Shown here piece by piece: positions 16,797 to 26,006 of a stretch of 64,000 nt of DNA. The stretch is from Lacrimispora xylanolytica. GTDB lineage: Bacteria; Bacillota; Clostridia; Lachnospirales; Lachnospiraceae. Location: the NCBI RefSeq assembly GCF_026723765.1, contig NZ_CP113524.1:3271001-3335000 (forward strand). The letters are read 5' to 3'. Numbering within the stretch: position 1 is the first letter of the stretch; each line of letters starts with the position of its first letter. The notes beneath the pieces were generated by a model. The model worked only from the letters and a program-made list of their open reading frames with translations. It did not search any database and was not told the origin of the DNA. The translations under genes and the position numbers were made by a program.

Positions 16797-18536
16797 TTAC
16801 TGTTCCACAACATAAGCATATTTGAATTCATATTTTCCGCCAAAGATAGGATACTGAAGCCCTTTTAAGCGGTTATTGATATAACTATGTTTATCACGAT
16901 AAAGAAGAGGTTTGATTGCTGCATCTTCTTTGATTAAGATACGTTCTGCATCCCCATATAGCTTCAGCCGTTTTTCATTATCCTGCTCTTTTTCTAACTG
17001 GTCCAGGAGCTGATCATAGGCTTTGCTGGAATACTTACCATAATTGCTGCTTCCACCGGTCCTAAAGATATCAATAAATGTCATAGGATCGTTATAATCT
17101 GCTCCCCATACCTGCATACACAAGTCAAATTCCCCAGCAACCTGTGCGGAATGTGCAAGCCCGAAGTCACCTACAATATTAAGATCTACCTTTATGCCTA
17201 AATTATCTTGTATCCGCTGTACCACATATTGCTCTATGTCTTTTTCTATGGTTGATTCGCCGTAACCTAAGAATTGAATGGTAATGGTGCTTAGATCATC
17301 CGTATCTTTTCCAAGCTCTTTTAATCCTTCATGAAAGAGCGCCTGTAATTTTTCCGGATTATTTGCGTATTCACTATATTCTTCTTTAATGGGTTCCGGG
17401 ACCTCTGAACGATATTCTTTATCTCCGACTTTAATATTGGGCGTTACTAGGCCATAAGCTGCCGTGTATCTGCTATTGTAAACAGAATCAATAAATGTCT
17501 GGCTATCCAATGTATATGCAATTGCTTTTCTCACTTTTGCATTCTGCATGAGACCGCTGGGACATGATTCCTGAGTATTAAATGAAAAGTATTGGGATGC
17601 AACGTCCCCATCCGTATAAAGCTGGCATTTTCCTTCACTTGCCGCCTGATCCCATTTTTTCAAATAATCACCGGAAGCTGCTACAAAATCTAACTGACCT
17701 GCTTCAAATAACTGGAACTGGGTAGCCGTTTCATCAATCTGCTGTAAATCAATTTCTTCTAAGTAAACATTTTCTGCATCCCAATATTCTGGATTTTTCA
17801 CTAAAACAGTGCTTTGGCTGGCGGTGTATTCCTTCACCATATACGGTCCGCAGGATAAGGTCTGCATTGCATCCGTACCATATGTATCCCCATATTTTTC
17901 AATATTGTCCACGCGAATTGGATCAAACATGGTATAGGATAATTTGTCAATGAAATAAGATTCTGGTTTTTCAAGGGTAAATTTAAGCGTATTATCATCG
18001 ACAGCTTCTACGCCTACATCTTTGAAGTCACATTCGCCATTGTAATATTTCTCCGCATTCTTAATGGGGAATGCAAAAAAAGCATATGGACATGCTAAAT
18101 CTGCGTTCAGCACTCTTTCTACCGTATCTACATACTGGCTTGCAACTACTTCTACCCCATCCGACCATTTATTTTTTCTTAAATGAAACGTATAGGTAAG
18201 ACCATCTTCTGAAACCTCATATTTTTCACATCCGGCATTTTCCAGAACACCATTATTCTCTCGAAATAACCCTTCACAGGTTGCTAAGAAAAACGAACCG
18301 GACTCAGAATCACCAACCTGTGCGGTATCAAAGGTAATGACATGAAATTGCTGACCATGTGCAATCTGCTCTGATGCAAGTTTCTCTCCATTCGGTCCCT
18401 TTTTATCATTCTGCGAGGCTTGTTGAGTAGCAGTGGTATCCCCACTTGCAGATTTATCAGAGCCACCACATCCTGCTATACCAGTTGCAACTAGTCCTGT
18501 TACAAGCATCAGACCAATAAACTTTTTTAATCTCAT
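16797..18536 (-). CDS. oppA: Oligopeptide ABC transporter substrate-binding lipoprotein
   Basis: The 579-residue protein is an SBP_bac_5 family binding protein. The signal peptide ends in a lipobox (VATGIAGC), so Cys23 is the likely lipidated residue. Family marks include LRKNKWSDGVEVVASQYVD, then NPEYWDAENVYLEEI and AIAYTLDSQTFIDSVY. A Thr/Gln/Ser-rich linker follows the lipobox. It is the first gene of the operon, with an AAAGGGATG ribosome binding site. Peptides are the likely ligand, but specificity cannot be read from the sequence. Confidence 0.9.
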   Translation of the reverse strand: MRLKKFIGLMLVTGLVATGIAGCGGSDKSASGDTTATQQASQNDKKGPNGEKLASEQIAHGQQFHVITFDTAQVGDSESGSFFLATCEGLFRENNGVLENAGCEKYEVSEDGLTYTFHLRKNKWSDGVEVVASQYVDTVERVLNADLACPYAFFAFPIKNAEKYYNGECDFKDVGVEAVDDNTLKFTLEKPESYFIDKLSYTMFDPIRVDNIEKYGDTYGTDAMQTLSCGPYMVKEYTASQSTVLVKNPEYWDAENVYLEEIDLQQIDETATQFQLFEAGQLDFVAASGDYLKKWDQAASEGKCQLYTDGDVASQYFSFNTQESCPSGLMQNAKVRKAIAYTLDSQTFIDSVYNSRYTAAYGLVTPNIKVGDKEYRSEVPEPIKEEYSEYANNPEKLQALFHEGLKELGKDTDDLSTITIQFLGYGESTIEKDIEQYVVQRIQDNLGIKVDLNIVGDFGLAHSAQVAGEFDLCMQVWGADYNDPMTFIDIFRTGGSSNYGKYSSKAYDQLLDQLEKEQDNEKRLKLYGDAERILIKEDAAIKPLLYRDKHSYINNRLKGLQYPIFGGKYEFKYAYVVEQ

Positions 18537-18766
18537 TGATAATCATCCCTTTCTCTTCACTATTTTAAGATATGTAATGCATAATTTTTGTAGTACCACA
18601 TTGCCAGACAAGTACCTATGGAACGGTATTATCTCTATTATTCTTTTTCATACTACCCCTCCTTACTATTGTTTATAAGTATTACTTTTCTCTCTGCTTC
18701 CAAACATGGGAACTGACTCGTAATTTATGGAAAGAGCCCAATCTATACCATTTTGTCCAAAAAATC

Positions 18767-18868
18767 CTTATGACGATTTGGGCTGCTATGGGCATTGTGG
18801 TTCTTTGTATTGTTTATGCAGTTTTGTATCATGGAATTACTAACCTGGAGAAAAAATTAGATTTTAAC
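18767..18868 (+). pseudogene. Degenerate copy D of the permease 3' end
   Basis: The frame MTIWAAMGIVVLCIVYAVL, then YHGITNLEKKLDF, aligns with the last 33 residues of the permease at 1899. The stop is shifted a few codons by substitution. It is the most diverged of the three copies at DNA level but keeps protein similarity. No upstream part of the gene is recognisable. It is followed by the same type of hairpin. Confidence 0.75.
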
Positions 18869-18879
18869 TTCTTAACTTG

Positions 18880-18930
18880 ATAAAAGGAGCATTTGCAGTA
18901 TATTTTCTATACAACAAATGCTCCTTTTAT
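18880..18930. terminator. Terminator hairpin of permease tail D
   Basis: A perfect 16-bp stem (ATAAAAGGAGCATTTG / CAAATGCTCCTTTTAT) follows tail D. It also lies 12 bases beyond the stop of the convergent DUF6508-like gene and probably terminates it. Confidence 0.75.
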
Positions 18931-18941
18931 TCATATCCTGT

Positions 18942-19367
18942 TTACCCCATCTGCGAATCAAGTTCCTTTAATCTTTTTAGCCATTTCGTTATGCTGCCAT
19001 TTTGAAAGAATTCCAGCAATGCCCCATCACAAAATCGTTCCGCACGAACTGCTCCTGTAATAAGAGCCATGATACATTGAGCATCAAGTGATGACACCTC
19101 TGCATCTTTCATTGATTCAGTTTCCCATAAAAGACCATTCTTCTCTAAAATCTCTCCATACCGATTTAACTGCATATCTTCATTTTCATCCATACAGGTA
19201 TATACGTCCTGCAGGAACTCGCTGACAACATCGGAATAGTTAACAAATGGCATCTGTATCGGGCTTTCTTTAGTTCCTTTCTTTTCCTTATCAATGATCC
19301 AGTCCCCGTACTGTGCTTCTGTGAGCTTTGGTATGTATTTTGTTATTATTTCAAATCTGTTTGCCAT
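18942..19367 (-). CDS. DUF6508-like hypothetical protein
   Basis: The 141-residue protein starts at MANRFEIITKYIP. I chose this ATG because an AGGAGG box lies eight bases upstream. The C-terminal part (CIMALITGAVRAERFCDGAL, then LEFFQNG and ITKWLKRLKELD) resembles proteins annotated DUF6508, of unknown function. It is soluble, with no signal peptide. It stands alone between tail D's terminator and a divergent non-coding stretch. Confidence 0.65.
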   Translation of the reverse strand: MANRFEIITKYIPKLTEAQYGDWIIDKEKKGTKESPIQMPFVNYSDVVSEFLQDVYTCMDENEDMQLNRYGEILEKNGLLWETESMKDAEVSSLDAQCIMALITGAVRAERFCDGALLEFFQNGSITKWLKRLKELDSQMG

Positions 19368-19476
19368 ACTCGATACCTCCTGATGATATAGCCTTATCTT
19401 TTCTAAATGCATGCGTCTAACATAGTTATGATTTATATCCTATACCAAATTGTATCTTTTTTCCATCTTTAGTTAC

Positions 19477-19514
19477 AAAAAAAGGCCCAACCCCCATCTT
19501 CCTAAGGTTTGAGC
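19477..19514 (-). terminator. Terminator of the small two-TM protein gene
   Basis: On the minus strand GGCTCAAACC pairs with GGTTGGGCC, with one bulge, followed by a T7 run, about 37 bases after the gene's stop. Confidence 0.7.
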
Positions 19515-19551
19515 CATTGATACCCAAGTTTAATTATTTTAATATAATCTG

Positions 19552-19830
19552 CTATTTTGTTAATCTACGACGATAAATATAATTTGATACCAGCGTAACG
19601 GTCCCTACGATTAATAAACCGATTGCCCAAAATTGCCTGAACGTAAATATAGCAATAACACCAGAAAGCAATAACCCAGCTCCTATGCAGCTACCAACCG
19701 TTGTTCCGATTTTATCGACCTTAGGTGATGGGGTTCGCAATTTCTTCGATTTCTCAATTATTGAATTTGTGAATTTCAATGATTGATCCGTAGCATTTCT
19801 AGTCGTTTCAAATAATTTTTTCTGATTCAT
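19552..19830 (-). CDS. Small hypothetical membrane protein with two TM segments
   Basis: The 92-residue protein starts at MNQKKLFETTRN, where GGAGG lies eight bases upstream. After a charged N-terminal ~45 residues there are two hydrophobic segments (around residues 48-65 and 68-85) and a basic tail (YIYRRRLTK). I do not recognise the family. Its promoter region carries a palindrome at 19893-19909 that matches one at the promoter of the upstream tetR gene, so it is probably a target of that regulator. Confidence 0.6.
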   Translation of the reverse strand: MNQKKLFETTRNATDQSLKFTNSIIEKSKKLRTPSPKVDKIGTTVGSCIGAGLLLSGVIAIFTFRQFWAIGLLIVGTVTLVSNYIYRRRLTK

Positions 19831-19892
19831 TGATTCAGCCTCCATTTAATTGATTTTGTGGTGACGTAGTATTTATAGTAAATTTAGTTTAA

Positions 19893-19909
19893 AAACCGAC
19901 CACCGGTTT
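19893..19909. promoter_or_regulatory. Candidate TetR operator before the two-TM protein gene
   Basis: AAACCG-N5-CGGTTT is a perfect palindrome. It shares AAAAACCGAC and the ACC-N7-GGT spacing with the site upstream of the tetR gene at 20633-20652. Confidence 0.55.
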
Positions 19910-19925
19910 CTATATCTTGTAAAAA

Positions 19926-19950
19926 ATGGACTGTTATCACAACAGTCCTA
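19926..19950 (-). terminator. Terminator of the second tetR gene
   Basis: An 8-bp stem GGACTGTT / AACAGTCC with a five-base loop is followed on the minus strand by a T6 run, about 25 bases after the tetR stop. Confidence 0.75.
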
Positions 19951-19971
19951 TCGATCAGATGAAAGACCTTC

Positions 19972-20619
19972 TCAAAAAACCCCCATCTGCTTATATCCAC
20001 TCATTACGTTGTCAATAAATGCTTTATCAACGATATCTAATCCAAGAGAACACATAACGGATTGCAAGTAATTCAAGCGTTCCTCCGTCTCCTCATAATT
20101 ACGTCCGAACAAAGCCGGATTGAGCCAAAAATTCAAAAGGAGCAAAAAAACTTCTGCACATAAAACAGGCTGCTCTGTTTGTAATGATCCTTCTCTTACC
20201 CCCTCTTCAATCAACGTTCCAATGATCCGGGCATCCAGGTTTACCACCGTTTGTAAGCCACTCACTACAAAGTATGGATTGCTTATCTGAGAACTCAATA
20301 CGGAATCAAGCATATGTGTTTTCGCATCCGTACTAAGATGATAAAGAATTTTTTTCAGCTTTTCTTTTGCATTATCTGCCTTGATGCTTCCCAGTAATTC
20401 TTCCAGCATATCGGCAATATACTGTGCACGCCTTTTCATAACTGCAGATAAAATCTCTTCTTTTGATTTAAAATGGTGGTACAGCCCTCCTTTGGAAAGA
20501 GAGAGCGTGTCTAAAATATCTTGTATACTGGTTTGCTCATATCCTTTTTCAATAAATAGTTTCGTTGAAGCATCCAGTATCTTTTCCAGTGTTTGTTCTG
20601 GATATTTGTTTCTGCCCAT
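19972..20619 (-). CDS. TetR/AcrR family transcriptional regulator
   Basis: The protein has about 215 residues from MGRNKYPEQTLEKIL. This start is set by GGAGG six bases upstream; the open frame extends further but without a ribosome binding site. The helix-turn-helix is LFIEKGYEQTSIQDILDTLS, then LSKGGLYHHFKSKEE. The C-terminal domain is the variable helical sensor. Matching palindromes lie at its own promoter and before the small membrane protein gene that follows it. This suggests autoregulation and control of that gene. Confidence 0.87.
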   Translation of the reverse strand: MGRNKYPEQTLEKILDASTKLFIEKGYEQTSIQDILDTLSLSKGGLYHHFKSKEEILSAVMKRRAQYIADMLEELLGSIKADNAKEKLKKILYHLSTDAKTHMLDSVLSSQISNPYFVVSGLQTVVNLDARIIGTLIEEGVREGSLQTEQPVLCAEVFLLLLNFWLNPALFGRNYEETEERLNYLQSVMCSLGLDIVDKAFIDNVMSGYKQMGVF

Positions 20620-20632
20620 ATTAGTCCTCCAT

Positions 20633-20652
20633 AAAAACCGACGGTTGGTCTG
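20633..20652. promoter_or_regulatory. Candidate TetR operator at its own promoter
   Basis: AACCG-A-CGGTT is a perfect palindrome just upstream of the tetR ribosome binding site. With flanks it shares AAAAACCGAC and the ACC-N7-GGT pattern with 19893-19909. Confidence 0.55.
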
Positions 20653-20729
20653 TTTCTCTATCATAAGCAATCTGGCCTCTTTTGTCAATACTCTCTATGA
20701 AAAAAGGGATATCAAAAACTGGAAATAAG

Positions 20730-20762
20730 GACCTATCCCGATCATCTAAGCGGGTAGGCCCT
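20730..20762 (-). terminator. Possible terminator of the FUSC-HAD gene
   Basis: GGACCTATCCCG pairs imperfectly with CGGGTAGGCCC, about 100 bp downstream of the FUSC-HAD gene on the minus strand. A short T-rich stretch follows. Confidence 0.5.
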
Positions 20763-20858
20763 AATGGTATTTATATTCTGTTACTATTATCTAATCGGTG
20801 ATTTTCTTCAAGCCGGTCTATGGTTTCTTGTTCTGAATTCATAATATGCTGTTCAAAG

Positions 20859-22220
20859 CTATGATTTGCCGCGGAAAAACAGACGAATGGGCTCATATAC
20901 TTTCTTCATCTTCTTCACCATCGTATTATGGTCGGAATCCTCAATCAGTACATCGTATTTGCCTGGAATGCTGCCGAAGGTTACGCTCTTATCAAAGTCA
21001 AGCATCGCTTTTAAGTTTCGAAGCATGTTTTCTCTGGTGGCTTCTTTATTATATATTTTGATATAAGCATAGCCTGGATATTCATCGGAATCATAGGTCA
21101 GCACTTTATATTCAGAGATCCATTCTTCTTTCATGAGCTCCTGGTATGTGTCTGCTATTTTCTCCTTTTTATGAATCAGCATGAAATAAACAACATTTTC
21201 ATTTTCAGGAAGCCTTCGGTTCACATAATTTCGATAGGGTGATTTTTTCAGCCTTTTGAAGATATCAAGCTCTGCTTCATTGCTTAGCTTATCATAGTAG
21301 ATGACCAGCAAATCATCAATTACCACGTTGATAAATAGATTGAGGTTCCTCTTTTCTAAAAATTCAATGATTCTTTCTGAACTCTTATAAGATATCATAT
21401 ACGTCAGCAGATAAGATTTTTCATTGATATTATATAACGCTGCTCCATCCATAACGATGACCGGAAGGGTCAGATGAAGCTCACTTACGGATTCTATCAG
21501 GGAAGCCGGTGTTCGAAGCGTTGATAGGGTGAATTTGGCTCCGTCATCAATCATTCGGTTCAGTTCTACCCGGCTGTAGGGCGGAAGCTTTTCATCCTTT
21601 GTAAGTAGGGTATCATCGATACCGGAGACAAATAGAATGTCTCTGTTTTTAGCTCTGGGAAGGTATAAGAAACTGCAGATCATAGCCATTAAAATTCCAA
21701 CCACGATTTCCAAAACGCGCCCGGCGGTGAAAAGAAAGGCATTCTTTTCTGCTGCTATGGTCACAACAATGCTTAGATATACCATGCAGGAATAATATGA
21801 CATGTTTTTTAGATTAACTGCTACAGTACTGTATAGAACCACGCCCAGAATACTGACTATGATTAAAATTCCCCATATGGTCCAGCCGTGGCTCTCGGCC
21901 TGGAAAAATAACGTTCCCTTTCCCAGACAAAAGATCTGAACCACCAAAAATCCCCATATCGCTCCGATCCCTGTGCCAGCAAACCTTTCTTTTATCAGCT
22001 TCCAGCGATTTCCTGTATAGGGGCCTACACATTGTAAGGCAACCAGGGATGAGATAAAAGCTCCCTCCTGATTCCCCAAAAAAGAAAATATAACAAAGCA
22101 AAAAAGAACAGCAAAGAGAGAACGAATGATTCTTAGCCCTACTCCGGGTAAATGATAAAACCAATTGTGAAACTCCTTTAAATTCCCTAACTTCCCCTCA
22201 CCGGATTCCCAATGAATCAT
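20859..22220 (-). CDS. FUSC-type membrane domain fused to a degenerate HAD/Cof hydrolase domain
   Basis: The 453-residue protein combines two unrelated domains. Residues ~25-190 hold about six hydrophobic segments with an FUSC/aromatic acid exporter-like region (GPYTGNRWKLIKERFAGTGI). Residues ~193-450 resemble Cof-type HAD phosphatases (ILFVSGIDDTLLTKDEK, then VIVMDGAALYN). The HAD nucleophile is lost: where the family has DxDxT, this protein has Gly200-Ile-Asp202-Asp-Thr204. The C-terminal GD..ND motif is also altered (IEDSDHNTMVKKM). The HAD part therefore probably senses or binds a ligand. The start follows AGGAAAATAACG. It has its own transcript, with terminators on both sides. Confidence 0.75.
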   Translation of the reverse strand: MIHWESGEGKLGNLKEFHNWFYHLPGVGLRIIRSLFAVLFCFVIFSFLGNQEGAFISSLVALQCVGPYTGNRWKLIKERFAGTGIGAIWGFLVVQIFCLGKGTLFFQAESHGWTIWGILIIVSILGVVLYSTVAVNLKNMSYYSCMVYLSIVVTIAAEKNAFLFTAGRVLEIVVGILMAMICSFLYLPRAKNRDILFVSGIDDTLLTKDEKLPPYSRVELNRMIDDGAKFTLSTLRTPASLIESVSELHLTLPVIVMDGAALYNINEKSYLLTYMISYKSSERIIEFLEKRNLNLFINVVIDDLLVIYYDKLSNEAELDIFKRLKKSPYRNYVNRRLPENENVVYFMLIHKKEKIADTYQELMKEEWISEYKVLTYDSDEYPGYAYIKIYNKEATRENMLRNLKAMLDFDKSVTFGSIPGKYDVLIEDSDHNTMVKKMKKVYEPIRLFFRGKS

Positions 22221-22257
22221 CGTTATTTTCCTACCCTTCTTTTTTATATAACAAAAA

Positions 22258-22327
22258 GCTGCCCCTTAATGAGCCTCTTCATAAATAATCCATAGGATTA
22301 TTTAGAAAAAGCTCATTACGTGGCAGC
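22258..22327 (-). terminator. Long terminator hairpin after the 51-codon gene
   Basis: GCTGCC and TAATGAGC on one side pair with GCTCATTA and GGCAGC on the other, around an inner AAATAATCC / GGATTATTT stem. A T5 run follows on the minus strand. It lies 50 bases after the small gene and separates it from the FUSC-HAD gene. Confidence 0.7.
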
Positions 22328-22376
22328 CGATTCTCTGATATAAAACTGGGCTTGTCCTTACCATAACCATGAATTC

Positions 22377-22532
22377 TTAAGCTTGTTCAATGTAGTCGTC
22401 AACCATCTCAAACAGAGCTTCTTCATTCTGCTTATCTGTTTCCTCTTCACGCCCTGGAATATATTTCATATTGAGCACATAACTGCCGAATATTTTATTT
22501 ACATTGCTATCATTTTGTACCTGTGCCATCAT
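22377..22532 (-). CDS. Small hypothetical protein (51 residues)
   Basis: A 51-codon frame begins with two adjacent ATGs, placed five and eight bases after a perfect AGGAGG. It reads MMAQVQNDSNVNKIFGSYVL, then NMKYIPGREEE and a stop after DDYIEQA. It is acidic, has no membrane segment and is followed by a strong terminator, so it looks like an independent gene. I do not recognise the family. Confidence 0.6.
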   Translation of the reverse strand: MMAQVQNDSNVNKIFGSYVLNMKYIPGREEETDKQNEEALFEMVDDYIEQA

Positions 22533-22682
22533 AATGACCTCCTGTCTAAATGTTGAACTATAGCTTTTACATCCTTATTATATGTGACCACTAAGAATTA
22601 ATCCAATTCACTTTTACTATGGGTCCATTCATAAAAAGCATAGCATCATTTATCAGGAATAAGCATGACATTTACCTGTTTC

Positions 22683-23543
22683 TTATACCGTAAGACTTTC
22701 TATATAACGAATAAATTCCTGCACTTCTTTGGAGTATTTTTCCTCCTTGTATACAAACCACGTATTACGGAGGACGGGTCTTCCGTCCGGGTAATAAATG
22801 GGTGTCAGTGTAAGGTGATAGCTATTGTCAAAGCCCTTCGGCAGAAAACAGCAAACATAGCCAAGCCCCTTGGACGCAAGCTGCCAGGAAACATCAATAA
22901 ATCCCGCACTCATGCCACCGGGAACCGGCACATGGAAGGTTTGATCCCACCAGTCATCAAGAATCTCTCTGGTTTTATCATTTGTCTTATAGGCGATTCT
23001 GGGGCGGTTGAGTAAATCGGAAATCTCAATGGGACCTTTTGAAAGGATATAGGCCTGGCATTCATAGATTTTTTTCTGAATCACTCCTCCCTCATAGTCC
23101 CCATTGACAAATGCAACATCAACCTCTCCGTCACAGGCCTTTTGAAAGACCAGATTGCTCTGGTCATTTTGCAGTTCAAACTGCACATTGGGATGGGCCT
23201 TGGTATATTCATAAAGGAGTTCCGTTAAAACAAATTTGCTGTAAGTATAGGAGGCTCCCAGAACAATGATTTTCATATTTTCTTCCTGGAACTCCAGCAG
23301 CTCTTTTTTTAACTGCTGGAGAAAAATCATATATTCCTGGGCTTTTTTAGCCAGAAGCTCTCCCTGTTTGGTAAATTCCAGACCCTTTGTTGTACGTTTT
23401 ACGATCTCCACATGAAATTCTTCTTCCATGGACTGCAGTCTCTTTGAGAGAGACGGTTGGGATATATATAGTAGATTAGCCACCTTGGTCATATTGGGCG
23501 TCTTATATAATTCATATAAAATCTGCCAATCCGAATCCTTCAT
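22683..23543 (-). CDS. LysR family transcriptional regulator (downstream of aconitase homologue)
   Basis: The 286-residue protein has the LysR helix-turn-helix (MTKVANLLYISQPSLSKRLQ, then SMEEEF) and an effector-binding domain (ENMKIIVLGASYTYSKFVLT). It is encoded 28 bases after the aconitase-family gene on the same strand, so it is probably co-transcribed. A second LysR gene diverges from the other end of that gene. Confidence 0.9.
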   Translation of the reverse strand: MKDSDWQILYELYKTPNMTKVANLLYISQPSLSKRLQSMEEEFHVEIVKRTTKGLEFTKQGELLAKKAQEYMIFLQQLKKELLEFQEENMKIIVLGASYTYSKFVLTELLYEYTKAHPNVQFELQNDQSNLVFQKACDGEVDVAFVNGDYEGGVIQKKIYECQAYILSKGPIEISDLLNRPRIAYKTNDKTREILDDWWDQTFHVPVPGGMSAGFIDVSWQLASKGLGYVCCFLPKGFDNSYHLTLTPIYYPDGRPVLRNTWFVYKEEKYSKEVQEFIRYIESLTV

Positions 23544-23571
23544 GATTTCCTCCCGCCTCCTGAACCTCTAT

Positions 23572-25872
23572 TTACAAAATCCCTTTTCTGTTCTTGTTAT
23601 AATTAATCAGACAGCCTGCTTTTACGATTTCACGTTCTTCTGAAGTCATATCTGCAATGAATAAATGAAGCTCCTTCATCTCATTGCCTTTTACCTGATA
23701 GGCAGTGATATTTTTTAAATCTCCATCAAGAGCTTTTCTGATACCAGGAACAAAAATATAATCGCCCACTTCAAACTCTGGCTCCTCTGTCATCTGGAAC
23801 GGAATCATACCCCAGTTCATTACGTTGGAACGGTACCTCTTGGTGGCATATTCCTTGGTAATGTTAGCCAGTCCTCCGATTACCCTCTGACAGCTTGCAG
23901 CCTGCTCTCTGGCGGAACCATCTCCTGGTTTTACTGCATATATCATACTTCCTATTTCCGTGTCTTCCGCTTTTATATCCGCAAGATTTTCTATGGTGCG
24001 GATAGCAGAAAAAACGTGCTCTAATTCAGGCTCTAAGGCAAAGACATCCTCACCCTTCATACGGCCTTTTTCCAGACGGTCCACCGCTTTGCTTCTTCCT
24101 ACATATTGAGGGTCTCTTCTTGATAAGGTAAATTCTGCCAGCCCTAAGGGGTTGGAACGAAAGGATGAGGTTTCTCCGGAGGGAATCAGTTCATCTGTGG
24201 TGGTTACCTCGTCCATGATTTTAGAGCAGACCTTTAATAAGATATTATCGGTAAGGGCACCCATGACCGGCCAGTCCTTGATGTTAGGTCCGTAAACCAG
24301 TTCTTTGTCCTCTTCCGCCTTATTATATCCCTGATAAACCCGCTTGTCATAGACGCCTCGGTCAAAGGAATACTCTGGAATATCGCCCCAGCAGGAAAGC
24401 TCTGCTGCTGAGGTTAAAATACCTCCATTGGCAGCCGTAGCCGCAATGGATCTGGCATCCATGAGTGCAACCGCTGACATCTGTCCTTCTCCTGGCTTTG
24501 AGCCTTCCCGGTTAGGGAAATTTCTGGTGGTATGACGGATGCTCAGACCATTGTGAACAGGAGTATCTCCGGCTCCAAAACACGGACCGCAGAATGCAGT
24601 ACGGATGACAGCTCCCGCTTCCATTAACTCAGCAACAACGCCTTTTTTCACTAAGTCAATAAATACCGGCTGAGAGGATGGATAGACTGCCAGAGAAAAC
24701 TCATCACATCCGCAGTCCTTGCCTCTTAATGCATGGGCCGCTTCGATTACATTGGTGTAGTTGCCTCCGGCACAGCCTGCTATGATCCCCTGCTGAACCT
24801 GGAGCTTTCCATCCACAATTTTATCTGTAAGAGTGAAGGAAGCTCGTCCCCCGCTGATTTTAGCAGCTTCTTTTTCCACACTTCTTAAAATATCGCCCAG
24901 ATTGCTATTTAGTTCATCGATTTCATAGACATTGCTTGGATGGAACGGAAGTGCTATCATGGGTTTTACTGTGTTTAAATCTACATATACACAGCCATCA
25001 TAATAAGCAACATCTGCTGGGTTTAACTCCTTATATTCCTCTGGGCGACCATGAAGAGCTAAGAACTCTTTGGTATCTTCATCGGTCTTCCAAATGGAGG
25101 AGAGGCAGGTCGTCTCCGTTGTCATTACATCAATGCCGTTTCGGTAGTCAGTTGTCATGGAAGCAACGCCTGGTCCCACAAATTCCATTACCTTGTTCTT
25201 TACATAGCCGGATTTGAATACTGCGCCAATAATAGCCAGTGCGATGTCCTGAGGACCCACTCCTGGCTGTGGCTTACCGGTTAAGTATACGGCAACCACA
25301 CCTGGATATGCTACATCATAGGTATCACACAAAAGCTGCTTTACTAACTCTCCGCCGCCTTCTCCGATTGCCATGGTACCAAGTGCACCGTACCTGGTAT
25401 GGGAATCTGAGCCTAAGATCATTCGCCCGCATCCTGCATGCATCTCTCTCATGTACTGATGAATGACAGCAATATGTGGCGGAACAAAAATGCCGCCGTA
25501 TTTCTTAGCCGCTGACAGACCAAACATATGGTCATCTTCATTAATTGTACCACCAACAGCGCATAATGTGTTGTGACAATTTGTTAGAACATAAGGAACC
25601 GGAAATTTTTCCATGCCAGATGCTTTAGCCGTCTGAATAATACCAACAAATGTGATATCATGGGAAGTCATGGCATCAAATTTCAGTTTCAATTTAGACA
25701 TATCATTGGAAGTATTATGAGCCTCCATAATGGAATATGCTATGGTTCCTTTCTCCGCTTCTTTTTGATTCACCGGCTGCCCTGTGATTGCTTCCACTTT
25801 TCCGGATTTAGCCTCCGGAACGACCTCCATTCCATTGACCAGATATACGCCACTATCATACAGCTTAACCAT
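23572..25872 (-). CDS. Aconitase-family hydratase, YbhJ-like
   Basis: The 766-residue protein belongs to the aconitase superfamily and is closest to the YbhJ type by my recollection. It has the N-terminal catalytic and Fe-S region ([20 protein letters not shown], then GCAGGNYTN and [13 protein letters not shown]) and a C-terminal swivel-like domain ([14 protein letters not shown]). Three cysteine positions compatible with 4Fe-4S ligation are visible (TTCLSS/GCAGG/FCGPC region). It likely hydrates or dehydrates a hydroxy-acid whose identity is unknown. LysR genes at both ends suggest a catabolic substrate acting as inducer. Confidence 0.82.
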   Translation of the reverse strand: MVKLYDSGVYLVNGMEVVPEAKSGKVEAITGQPVNQKEAEKGTIAYSIMEAHNTSNDMSKLKLKFDAMTSHDITFVGIIQTAKASGMEKFPVPYVLTNCHNTLCAVGGTINEDDHMFGLSAAKKYGGIFVPPHIAVIHQYMREMHAGCGRMILGSDSHTRYGALGTMAIGEGGGELVKQLLCDTYDVAYPGVVAVYLTGKPQPGVGPQDIALAIIGAVFKSGYVKNKVMEFVGPGVASMTTDYRNGIDVMTTETTCLSSIWKTDEDTKEFLALHGRPEEYKELNPADVAYYDGCVYVDLNTVKPMIALPFHPSNVYEIDELNSNLGDILRSVEKEAAKISGGRASFTLTDKIVDGKLQVQQGIIAGCAGGNYTNVIEAAHALRGKDCGCDEFSLAVYPSSQPVFIDLVKKGVVAELMEAGAVIRTAFCGPCFGAGDTPVHNGLSIRHTTRNFPNREGSKPGEGQMSAVALMDARSIAATAANGGILTSAAELSCWGDIPEYSFDRGVYDKRVYQGYNKAEEDKELVYGPNIKDWPVMGALTDNILLKVCSKIMDEVTTTDELIPSGETSSFRSNPLGLAEFTLSRRDPQYVGRSKAVDRLEKGRMKGEDVFALEPELEHVFSAIRTIENLADIKAEDTEIGSMIYAVKPGDGSAREQAASCQRVIGGLANITKEYATKRYRSNVMNWGMIPFQMTEEPEFEVGDYIFVPGIRKALDGDLKNITAYQVKGNEMKELHLFIADMTSEEREIVKAGCLINYNKNRKGIL

Positions 25873-25926
25873 CTTAAACTCCTCCTGATTATTTCTTTTA
25901 TACTCCCACTATACAACGCTCAATGC

Positions 25927-25974
25927 ATATAGTAAAATACTATATTATTGATAACATCCATAGGTTTTGCCTAT
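25927..25974. promoter_or_regulatory. LysR-type operator region between aconitase homologue and divergent lysR
   Basis: Two dyads lie in the divergent intergenic region: ATATAGTA-AAA-TACTATAT (25927-25945, perfect) and ATAGG-N5-CCTAT (25960-25974). The paired arrangement fits the recognition and activation sites of a LysR regulator. Confidence 0.6.
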
Positions 25975-26006
25975 ATGCTGAAAAAGAATTGGAAAGGAGC
26001 CATATT

